Source: Artemisia argyi
Lineage: Eukaryota; Streptophyta; Magnoliopsida; Asterales; Asteraceae
Assembly (NCBI GenBank): GCA_030686995.1
Contig: CM060681.1
Location: 167,404,333 to 167,468,332, forward strand
DNA length: 64,000 nt
Reading direction: 5' to 3'
Shown: positions 10,058 to 24,400 of the stretch, in pieces
Layout of the letters: every line of letters starts with the position of its first letter
Numbering within the stretch: position 1 is the first letter of the stretch
Notes under the pieces: generated by a model
Database searches by the model: none
Seen by the model: only the letters and a program-made list of their open reading frames with translations
Told to the model about the DNA's origin: nothing
Made by a program: the position numbers and the translations under genes

Positions 10058-12107
10058 ATCTCCCCCGAAGGGAGATCACCCCGGAAAATACAAATTGAAT
10101 TCTAGCATTGTATTCTTCGAATTGAATCTTCGTAGCTCGTAGTCAGTGATTCTTCATAGTCATTAATCTTTGTGCTTCCAGCAGTGGACATTAGATGACT
10201 TGTTTTATGTGTTGGATGATCTTTGACTTTGCTTTGAGTGTATCATCCAAATGAATGTCTCCAAGCCATCTTTGTATAGTAACATCTCAATGTGACGTAG
10301 TCATCTTTGTATCGGCATGCTTACACTTTTCAGGATCATGATCTTCAGCATCAGAGTTGTGGAAGCATAAATGAAGCCCATTTGATGATCATGATTTCTT
10401 AGATTGTGATGTCGAAGTGTGAGCATGGGAGATGGATCCACATCTTTTCAGCAAACTATCATTATCATCAGAAGTTCCTGCAAGTAAACAGTTAGCAATA
10501 AATCATCCGGTACTTACAGGTTTGGAATTGGAGATCGTCAACAGCATAGTGTGAAGACTCCCTCCAACCCTTACCAAGACCGTTCCTAAATCGGATACCC
10601 TCGAAAGGGCTTACAAGATCTACCTAAGTAGGTCAACGATTAGGTGAGTCGCTGGAGTTCACTCCGCGACTGTAGACCGTGTAATTGTCGCAACCACTAA
10701 GCATAATCCACAAGGAATTACCTAAGTGACCTACTTTCAGGGCTGTTTGATGTTGACCCTGGCAGGAATTTCCATTCAATCACTAGGAGTTACATTAGCA
10801 ACTTCTCTCATAAATGTTCTGGCAGATTGCTAAGATCTACGTATGACTCATAAGTTTACCACTGGTGTCCTTAACGTTGAACAACCAGGGTAGAAGTAGC
10901 ACGTGTTCCTATGAGATCTTTTTATGCATCTCATGGCTCTTGACTCAATAAGTGCAATTGGTTTTCCTATGCGGAGATTAGGGAGAGGTCTCCTGCTTCA
11001 ATATCAACCATCTCTAAGAGAAAAGTTGATAGATTACACCGGTTCCTTGTGAGAATGAAACAAGCTCTTTTGAGAGAACTTGAGTGGTTAGAAGGTTTAG
11101 TGCAGTGCGTCACTGGGTCCATGACGTCTTGTCTTCAATACCGATGTCGCCTTAGCAACCATCAGTAGCATTTGAATTGAACCCGGTTTCTGCCCTAAGG
11201 TTGAGTAATTGGAGGGCTATTTCTTTTCACCCTTTCTCATTTCATTTCTTTTTAATTCTTCAACCCCTTCTTTCTCCTTTCTCACATTGTTCCTTTTTTC
11301 AAAATCATACCTAAGGACTTTCTAATACTATCTAGTCGGTATTATCCTTGGGTAGATCCTTCTGGCTCTGGCGGATCATAGGACAGTTTTCCTAACCTTA
11401 GCCACCTTATAACATCATGACTATCCTATGTTGCCATAAACCAAATCATTGAAAATTCTCACAACGTGTGTATGATAAGGAAACACATTTTGTTCACACG
11501 TTGAGAGTTTTATTATTTTCAAATGCTCCCCCTTAACATGTGCTCATAGATTTTGGATAGAAATTTGCACATGTCGGGGTGAGTTGCACTTTTTGAATTG
11601 ATCCATTCTTAATAGACATATACCCGAGGGACACATTTACGTTGCTTAGTTAAAGGGATCCATTATCAGCTTTTAGGTGATAACTAGCCCTAATAACTAA
11701 CTTGAATTTGTTAACATTCCTTAATAAGGAAGTTAGACCCGTCAAAGTACACATCTAAGAAGAGTTTCTCGAAACGATACTTTCTACTTGGATAAATCCT
11801 TTCGAATAATAGACAGTTGTGTTTCGTCAATTCATGAGTCAAGTCTGAGATGCACTCACATAAGATGCAAGGATCCTTTTTCACAAACCATTTGCTCCTC
11901 CTCAATATGTGTGTTGATATACAAAAACGTTTAGCACATATGGGAGAGCTTATCTTTAAGTCCAAAAACATCACATTTTAATCAGATTTCATATTTAAAT
12001 CACATTTTCTCCCCCGATCAAAAATTTCAAACCATTTGAGATTTGTGATCCCAAGTGATTTAATTAAGTTTAAAATTTTGGGAGAAAGATGTGGTCAGAT
12101 TTAAGAA
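10058..12107 (-). other. 3' noncoding region of copia 1
   Basis: Lies between pol and the 3' LTR of a minus-strand copia element. It is clearly homologous to 53083-55060 in copia 3, for example around 10480-10700 and 11080-11220. In element sense it contains several extra GGGGGAG polypurine blocks (near 11524-11532 and 12009-12015), the multiplied-tract pattern described for Sireviruses. A donor/branch/acceptor-like block lies at 10478-10517. No convincing protein frame was seen. The last five bases before 12108 (AAGAA) are one copy of the element B target duplication. Confidence 0.65.
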
Positions 12108-15670
<3,563 letters not shown>

Positions 15671-16785
15671 GTCTCTACCCCTTACGAGGAACTTTGTCCC
15701 GAAGTTCTATGTGTGTTATATGTTGGAGTCGTGTCGATGAAAAGGTGTGGTTACTTATGAGGACTAAAGTCTGGGATTACTGGTGATGTAGTTTGATTTT
15801 GTCGTTTCAGTGTATGGTGTAGGATGAGGCTTACTTTTATGTAGGTAGGGTAAGAGTGATTAATAGAGATTCATATAATAGTCGAATATCAAAGGAAATT
15901 GATATAGAAGTCGAATATTAATAGAAATTGATATAGTAGTTAGTTGTATATCAAACAGAAATTGGGATAGTAGTTGCAATCATAGCCTAGTAGGTAATCT
16001 GTTGTTGTATCTAGTGTTTATTGACTTCATACTTATGTTATTTTGGATACAAATAAGCCCACTTGTTTATAATTCTTATTTACATAGAGAGGCATCCCAA
16101 ACAATGTAAATAGGGAAATATAAACTTATGGTTCAGTGATTTACAATTTCTTTATTTAAATGAAAAGGCATCCCAATCCATTCAAATAATTATAAATCAT
16201 CCTACTTAAGAATTCCCAACACAACATTCATAATTAGCCGGTGAGTTACAAGGTAGTGTATTACGAGATGATACTGGTGTTCCAAAAGTACAAAATGAAT
16301 ATTCAATCTTGTAAAGCTGATGAGGGTGCTTGTGGTGTAACTATGGATGATTTGAGCTTTAAAAGTGCATCAAGATCTGTTAATGAGCTTGTGGTTCCAA
16401 CGGTTGTGAAGATAATGATGTGATATGTTGATGAACAAAAGTGTGTAGTGTATGCTTAACATTAATATTGGTAGAGATGTCAAGTTTGCTTTAAAATTTT
16501 AAGAAATTTTAAAGGTTTATGACGGAATGGTATCCTTAGGACCTAAACAGGATAGTACTTCTACGGGATGAAGAGAAGAATTGATAACTATCCCTAGATA
16601 GTAGTTCGGATTATCTTATAAATGAAAACTTTCAAGAATGATTTTAGATAATACAAATAAGGTGTTAAGATCTTGCTGAGTGGTAAGACACTATCGTGTC
16701 TCTAGATCGTTTTAAAGTATTCTATTGGTTTATTGAGTTCAAGTAGGAAATTAATCTGAACATAACCCTAGTACAACTAATCTCA

Positions 16786-16899
16786 GTATTTGAAAATTTT
16801 AAGTCGAACATAGTTAGTCAGACTATGTTCCACTGTCCCTAGGTTAAATATAGGTGACTAGTCTATATTTATCCGAGGTTCGATAAAATTTTCAAATAC
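16786..16899 (-). ncRNA. Y-shaped fold with complementary loops in the leader of element B
   Basis: The outer stem is 15 perfect pairs (16786-16800 with 16885-16899). Inside are two hairpins: 16806-16813 with 16823-16830 (8 bp, loop TTAGTCAGA) and 16846-16853 with 16863-16870 (8 bp, loop GTGACTAGT). The loops share complementary TAGTCA and TGACTA. A counterpart is present in element D. By position it lies in the leader downstream of the primer site, where retroelement packaging or dimerisation signals occur. It is annotated as a candidate RNA structure, not a separate gene. Confidence 0.6.
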
Positions 16900-17294
16900 C
16901 TAAATTAGGTATACTTGTGATATGTCCGTTGCTTTTGAGAAACTGTCAACTAAACAAAGGCGATGTCAAACCATTCAGTTGCAAGTCCCGCCAATACAAG
17001 ACTTGTAACCTATGTTTTCACATTCCATTATATAGAAGATAGTACGGGTAGATACGTGTGGAAAGGAAGTTTTAAGTAGTTCTAAAACAGTCCATACTTG
17101 GCCAGGATCACGAACTTTTAACAATGAAGGTTTCAGAAGAAAACTTTGATGAATGTAGAAAAACTTCAGCTTTTGTAGATGATGGATTAGTTTGTCCTTT
17201 AGAAATCTCATATTTCTATTTAGAAATCGATAGATTGTGATAGGTTTTTGATATCATAAGAAATGATATTGATGAGGTGATGGAATAATTCCAG

Positions 17295-17482
17295 AGACCA
17301 TTACGCAAATCACAATGTCTCGGAAGTAGATTAGACCATTGTGCAATTTACAATGTTCAGGAAGTAGGTTAGACCATTGTGTGACTCAAAACATTAGAGA
17401 AATGATTAAGACCATTGTATCATACAATGTCCGGGAAATAGGAAAGACCATTGTAATTCGTTACAATATCTTGGACATAAAA
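17295..17482 (-). repeat. five-copy 38-bp tandem array with internal inverted repeats
   Basis: Units start at 17295, 17333, 17371, 17409 and 17445, each with AGACCATT. Most units also contain CATTGT followed by ACAATG, which can form a small hairpin per unit. Units differ by several bases, so the array is old or under relaxed constraint. Confidence 0.85.
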
Positions 17483-17834
17483 TGTTGGAGTAGGAACATG
17501 ATTGGGAGAATGTGGTTGTGTCGAAATGCCCTAGAATAGGCATACGCAGATATGTTTAGTCCATTGTTTAGATAAATGATTGAAAATAAATCGATTTTAT
17601 ATATCAATATACTAATATGTTCATGTAGTATAAAATGCTTACGGAGAAATGCTTAATTATGTTAAGGGTACATATATCCATGTGCTAACATGTTTGTGTA
17701 GTATAAAATGCTTAATAAGTCCATAATCGTCTAGAGGATGGAAGACACGGAGAGCGGAAGGCTATAAAAATGTTTTTGCTTGTATGTGTGGTTATAGTTT
17801 AGGTCTCAATTAGACCTGTTTCTCTATAACCATG

Positions 17835-17846
17835 GCTCTGGTACCA
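17835..17846 (-). promoter_or_regulatory. primer-binding site of element B (initiator Met tRNA type)
   Basis: In element sense TGGTACCAGAGC, one mismatch from the canonical TGGTATCAGAGC, three bases from the LTR. The spacing equals that in element D. Confidence 0.85.
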
Positions 17847-17849
17847 ATC

Positions 17850-20800
17850 TTTAACACCCCTAATTCATGGATGCAGCGGAATTCAAACTGGGTGTTACTC
17901 GACGGCACAATAGTCACAATAATAGAAAACGAACTCCAATTGAGTCGTTTTAAAAGATTTATCATTCAAATTGTATAAATATCAGAGATTTCAAAATGAG
18001 GTCCCAGATGGTTCCATGTTTACAATTTACATTAAATGAGTTTTTGAATGATAATAAAATTTATAGCCCTCTTGAGTATCTGTGCCCTTCCGTGCCATCC
18101 TTGATCATCATGAACCTGAAATACATGCTTGAGAGGTCAACACAAAGGTTGAGTGATATTCGTAGAGTTTGTAGTTAAATCGTTGAACACAATAATCGTA
18201 GTGTGAGCTATAGACTCACACTCATAGTTAGAAAACAAAGATGGGCTACGTTGTTATATGCCCGGAAAGGTTATTAATTCACTAAGCTTATGACACCAAA
18301 ATGTTAACGGGTACCAATATCAATCGGCGGAGTTATCCCGGTAGGTACTTTGCCGTCATACCTAATGTCTCAAATATTAATGCATTTGTTTGAACTCGTA
18401 GTTGTTCAACACAAATGGGATTCGTCAATCCCAATAGGCCTATTCACAATATTCGCGCTCACTATTACTAGTGATTAAATGGTTCATAATAAGGGATCTT
18501 GGTTGGCAAGGATGTTACTTAGTGATAATAAAACATAGTCGAATAGCATACAGTAGAAAGCATTGTGTTCGAGTAGAAAAATAATAGCATGTATCCCCCC
18601 CATAGGTTTGTAAAATAGTTAAACAATAGAAAGTGGGGCTACGAACTCACCTTAAGTTATGAAGTAAGTAGTGAATGTGATGGTCGAATCGCGAAGGTTT
18701 CAACGAGCAACCTATAATAGAATGTTGCGACATAGGATTGAAGTAAAGAATATGAAGATGTGCCTATATATGTATGTCTTGCATTTAGTCCATGATGTGG
18801 TACGATGTATAGTGTAAGTATATGAAAAGAAATGGTTCATGAAACATGTATAGTTTATATATCGTTTACTACCGTTCAGGCCGACATAATTCAGAAGTCA
18901 TGTTAGTAAACGTTCGAGGAGCCAGGACACTTTAATTCGTAAATCCACAACTCATCTCGATGGCTTACATAATGAACTCCTCACATGAGGCTCCCTACTA
19001 TTGTAGTAGTTGATAAAATATATATATATAAGTTTTGATCCGAAAAGTTACATGTCTAATATTTGAATAAACTTAGGAAAGTTTATCTTTACATGAAGTT
19101 TGTTATTAGGGTAAGTTTCTTATAACTTGTATCTCATGGTTCTTTTAGATGAAGTAGATCCAAATTGTATATTCAAGTTATCGCCAACTTCTCTAGTTCA
19201 TGTATTTGCCTTGGTAAGTTTATATGGTCGTTAGCTCATGTTTTCGCCTTGGTATGTTGATATGGTCATTTAGTTCATGGCCTTGCCATGACCTTTGGTC
19301 ATTGTTCCATGGTATTGAGACTAATCCTTGGCTTTAGCCATGGTTGTGGTCTTGATTCTAGGTCATTAGACCTCTTGTTCTTTTTAAACCATAATCTTTA
19401 TATAGTGACTTATATATGTAAAATAGCTGTTAATAAACTGAGAAAAATCTCATTCGTTATTGGTTTTCTGGAGACGTGCTCCTGAGTTTTTGAAGAAAAC
19501 ATGATTTCGGACAACTTTCGTGCTTTAACTTTTTCATGAAATGGACCAGAAAGGCCTCTTTTTGCGTGTTTAAGGTTCTGTCACAGAAGCTATTTTAGGC
19601 AGTTTTCCCGCAAAGTTTTGGTAACTTTAAATGGTCATAACTTTTGACTCGTGTACTCGTTTTAGGTGGTTAAAATTGCTATGATTTCCTTGTTAGGTCC
19701 TCTACTACAATATGTAATGATCCAATATCATAATTTTACCATTTTGATCAGGTTTCACAAAGAAAGTCACTAGTTTACTTGTTTAAATAACATAAGTTAA
19801 CATATGTATACCAATACTTGTTTTACTCATTTTTATACATCATGGACATGATCACAAGACAAAATATAGCATGAATGATATGTAAATAGCATGAATATAA
19901 TATTTAACAAGAAGTATGTTAGGGTTTTGCTTACAACTTTTGGCTTTCAATTAAGAAAGGAAGTTAACATGTAAGGTAAGGACTTTGATAGACTTAAGCT
20001 TCACCCTACTTCACTTCATGGAATCTTTCTACCCTTGTATTCTTGAAAGAGAGATGATGAAAGTTGAGGTGACTTGAGTGGATTCAAACTCAAGAGAAAT
20101 CACCAAAGTTTCTAGGGTTTGGAAGTAGTTTGATGAATCAAAACCAAACTAGAGTTTATGTGTTGATATTGCACTTGATTCTTGCATGAAACTTGGAAGT
20201 AATTTGCTAAAGAGATGGTGTTTGTGTGTGTGTGATGGTGGCATACAAAGGAGGGGGAGGAGGGGCTTTTATATGGCCTTGAGGAGGTTAGGAAGTCACT
20301 AGGAAATTTCCTAAACTTGGGCACCAAGTTCAACACTTGTAATGATCTAAGGATCAATGGTCAAGATTAAGCCACAAGGTGAATCCCCCCCCCCCCTATA
20401 TGGCGGTTCACAAAAGATAGGATAGGATGAGTTGGTCTTGGATGATATTATCCTACTTATGGAGCTAGTTTTGACTCCGTAAAATGCTAACCGTAAACGA
20501 TTAAGCCATAACACATAAAACTGGGTATCGTAAAAATACGAAACTTGGAAGAATGATTAAACTTGTCCAAATACTCCATAATAAAATATAAAATGAGTGG
20601 TAGGTTCCATTGGGATGCTAAAACCCTGCTAAAACTGGAAACACGGGTCTAAAACGCGTAATACGTAAAACGTACGAATATTGCGTAAAATTGAGAAAAG
20701 TAAAATGTTACTTTTCTAATAGGATAAAAATGATTTAAAATGACTTATAATGTCTAGACTGGGCTCAGTCTAGTGTCGGTTGGTATTAAATGTCTTTTAG

Positions 20801-21330
20801 ACATAAAACCGTAAGCCTAAAAATCAAGGAATGATTTATAAAATCAGGGAATGATTTTTGGTCAAAGGAGGAGGGAAAAATATGTTGACTTTTTCCAAAA
20901 ATGTGAAAACTCAAATTGTCTTAGAAACGCGGTGCAGGTATAGGCTAAGGTTACGGCTGAGTAAAAACGCTTAAAAGTGAAAATTCCAGTTTTTCACGAC
21001 CGAGGTTTATTTGGTCATGTTTTTCACAGTCATGATTTATTCTCAAATAAATCATGAGTGTATCAAACATTTTTCTGATATGGGGAAAATTAACGCGGTC
21101 GTGTTTCGTTGTACGTAGAATTTTTGAATGACGTTTTACCCTAAAACGTGTAATTCCTTATTAACTTTCGCGAAAATGATTTGATGAATGTCAAACTTTT
21201 AATTTGCCATGGAAATGATTTATCACTCGAGGCCAAGAAACAAAAATCAAATTTCGGGAAAAATGAATAGTAAAAGTGAATAGTGAAATTTTTGGGAATA
21301 GTAGTTAACCTGAAAATGTGAATTGTTGCA
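17850..21330 (-). repeat. 5' LTR of element B
   Basis: 3481 bp, the partner of the left LTR. Both termini carry point changes: TGTAAC is TTTAAC here and GTTACA is GTTGCA. Most of the length difference comes from the shorter TA run at 19017-19031. The conserved block recurs at 18113-18156. Confidence 0.9.
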
Positions 21331-22216
21331 AAGAATGACTGATTATGAGATGATACATTTGCTCCCCCTCAATCCATTAGGGAGCATTTTATGTGTCAGA
21401 AATAATGAGTTTTAAAATGATTTAGAGTTTAACGATAAACTCATGAAAAATTCATATTCTGAAACATAACAATCACATTAAATCCACTGCATGTTGATGT
21501 ACAAAGAAACGAGTTTTGATGATATAGGATTTTTGAAATCATTCTCCCCCTCAATCGATGACCCATGTTCAATTTATCATTTTACGCAAAAGATTAATCA
21601 TTTAGCATCGATTGAGTGACAAATTTTAAGTTTGATTGATTTTCAAAAATCATGGTACCACCAAGTTTAGAACAAATACTTTCCTGAAGAATCATTAAAG
21701 GAAAAGTATTCGTGATGTAAAGAAGACTTCTCTTCTTTTACAAGAAATGGTGCACTGAAACGTACATCATTTCGAAGAAGCATGGATATAAAGTAATCCA
21801 TGCCCAGGTGAACTTCACCCGGTAAAAGGAACAACCGTATTTTTGGCGATGAGTTTTCCTCAGCGAGACGAGTGGGTTGCTGTCTGAAGTAATAGCAAGA
21901 AATTTGTTTAAATCCGGGTTACAGTCTGAAATGTCTGCAAGCCATTTTGAAAGAAAGTTTTGGGAAACAACATGTTTTAAAAAAACATTATTTGTAGTTA
22001 AAAGAAAAACTCTTGCTCAAGCATATGTATGTTTCCGTGTCATTATTGAATGACATTTCTAGAAACGTACATAATATTGATTACACAAGAGACATGTCGT
22101 GAGAAGAATATTTTTGGATTTTATGATTTTTTAATTTTTATGGGTTTTTGTTGGTTTTATATATCTATATACAATTTGGTATAACATATGTACAAAGGAT
22201 ATGTGAAGTAAATCCA
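21331..22216 (-). other. 3' noncoding region of copia 1, continued
   Basis: Homologous, in reverse, to 52064-52731 of copia 2: the same blocks around ACATGTCTCTTGTGTAATC, the GTTCCTTTTACCGGG block and the final GATTGAGGG. Polypurine-type blocks (GGGGGAG in element sense) recur near 21361 and 21542. No protein is expected. Confidence 0.75.
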
Positions 22217-24400
22217 TTACTCCTCATTTTCTTCCTGAAGACATTTGAGTGATACTGGCGAAGGACTCTTCATTTTGTGAAGAAATTCGCCAGCCGAGAT
22301 TCTGTCCTCACGAAGTAAAAGATCCACTACCCCTTTCTCAACTTGTTCCACCACACCTTTGGAGAATCCATTTACCAGGAGAGACTTTGATAGTGTATCA
22401 TACCATGCCCTAGGCTCCTGCTTTAGGCCATAGTGAACCTTTTTAGACGATAGACATGGGTAGGATGATCAAGATCCACAACTCCTTCAGGTTGACTGAT
22501 ATAAACAACTTCATTCAGCTTGCCATTTAGAAATGCAATTTTTCTCATCCATTTGATAGACTGTCATGTTCTGACTTGCCGCATTGGCGAGAAATATTAT
22601 GAAAGCTTCAATACGAACAACTGGAGCGAAAGATTCTTAAAAAACAATGCCTTCCTTTAGACGATGTCCCTTAGCAACAAGCCTTGCCATGTTTTCAGAA
22701 CGACATCATGCCCATCAAGTTTCACTTTGAAGATCCACTTAAGAGCAATAATAATTACACAGTCTGGAGGTTGTACCAATTCCCATACTTTAAGTCGATC
22801 AAACTCGTGAATTTCTTCTTGCATCGCATTAACCCAATAGTCTTTAGGAGATAGCAGTCTTGAAATCTTTGGGTTCAACTTTAGATAGTATAGAATTATA
22901 AAAGTACCACAAGGCATCTGTGGCAAGTTGCCATCGTGTAGACACTTGTTGAGAAGGATGCCCAATAATGTTGTCAATCGGATGATCATATGTCCTTTTT
23001 CTGAGATGTTCATGTGGATGAGGGTAGAATCCTGAAGAAGCCGTGTTTATATCCCTTGAAGAAGATGTCTCAAAAGAAGATTCTGGAGCAAATAGGTTTT
23101 TGAATGGAGCATCTTCAAGAGGGGCAATTAAATTCACTTCAAAAGAATTGTCGACTGCAGTACCTAGATGTACAGAGATGGAGCATCTTGATCAATTCAG
23201 GTAGACATTGATGGACCATTTGAGTTGTACAGAACTGGAGCAGCAGCAGCTGGTAGTGTCGGTTTATCATTAGTAGGTGTCTCAAAGTATTCATCAAACA
23301 CTAGGTCAAACAAGATCTTTAAATGCTCATTTGTAGGTGGTACATAAGGTACATGAAGGAGTGGGATTCTGTACAAGATCTGAACTGATTGGTTCAGGAG
23401 ACAAAAGTTTAAACGCGGGTCCTGCACTGATGTGTATAGGAGCCGTATGCTCAGTCAGCTTTATGAATGTTTCGTGAATGGTTTCTGAGATTTATCGGGT
23501 TCGTTTGTTGTAGATTTGGTATCCCTTACGATCTTGAGCATAACCAACAAAGAATCCAATATCCGCTTAAGTTTTTAATTTTCCTAGATCTTAACTATCA
23601 TCTGTTGGGTAGCATAAAGCACCAAACACACATAGAAAAGGAGAGATCCGGTTTCTTGCCATGTATTAGCTCATATGGAGTTTTGTTGTGAAGAGTATGT
23701 ATTGAGTATCGGTTTTGTTGAGTCATACTTGCAGCTGTTTAATGAGTTTGATGATAACCTTTGGAATCACGTCCTTGGTACTCAAAAACTTCACCCATGT
23801 AAACCGAGAATAGTCATAGACTATCACAAGAACATACTCCTTCCCATTTATACTTTGCATTTTCATTGGTATGCATATATCCATGTGCAGGGTGTGAAGA
23901 ACATCCATAATGGTGTTGACAGTTTTGGGTTTGTAGGTATACTTCTTGCTTTTGCCCAGTTGACAAGCCGGAAAACGATGATCTTTTGCTCAGTTGACAA
24001 GCCGAACAAGCCGAACATCATTGATGGTACCAAAGTTCAAGTGATTTAAATGTTGGTACCATAGCCACGATTTGTTCTTTGAGGCCTTGGACTGCAAGCA
24101 AGAAGGAGAAGGCCGCATCATGTCTTCAAATGGGGATGGTGTACAAGTTAGTGCCACGACTGCTTTTAAGAAGATCAACACCATCCAATTCTTTGACGAA
24201 GTAAGTATGTATACTGAGAGCAACTTCTAGATCAGAATCACAGACTTGACCAATCAGAAAACAAATTATGACCAAGTCCTTTGATGTAGAATACACTGGA
24301 GAATACACTATCACCAAAATACATAGTCTCCTTAACCCATAATTGCCTCAAAATGGCCGTTCCCGAATTTTAACTGTTTCAATAAACTAATTCACAAAAT
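22217..24400 (-). pseudogene. deleted pol of copia 1 (protease, integrase, RT fragments)
   Basis: Right to left: protease remnant (CDSDLEVAL, DLLKSSRGTNLYT at about 24280-24130), the GAG-pre-integrase segment (HLNFGTIND near 24020) and the start of the integrase core (LHTLHMDICIP, YDYSRFTWVKFL at 23900-23730). The frame then jumps to the region after the core (FGALCYPT, KGYQIYNKR). The first RT motifs follow at about 23010-22660 (MQEEIHEFDRLKVWELV, ALKWIFKVKL). Near 22350-22360 the RT segment [11 protein letters not shown] runs straight into VEKGVV from the very C-terminus, ending [10 protein letters not shown]. So both the integrase D-E catalytic region and the YVDD plus RNase H region are deleted. 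Compared with copia 2, there are also many stops and shifts. Confidence 0.85.

Larger units (their letters stand above)
15671..17849 (-). other. noncoding interior of element B
   Basis: Starts on the left with the polypurine side and the 19-bp hairpin GAACTTTG-TCC-CGAAGTTC (15689-15707). It ends on the right with a one-mismatch initiator-tRNA primer site at 17835-17846. Between them are short meaningless frames, the Y-shaped fold (16786-16899), a block like the LTR of element D (16953-17025) and a 38-bp tandem array (17295-17482). Nothing resembles gag or pol. Confidence 0.8.

Noticed and set aside
17295..17482. CRISPR-like repeat array
   Set aside because: Units are directly adjacent without unique spacers, diverged, and inside a plant retrotransposon.
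23467..24049. Plus-strand frames of 74 and 124 codons
   Set aside because: Antisense shadows of the copia 1 integrase and linker region, which reads with clear motifs on the minus strand.
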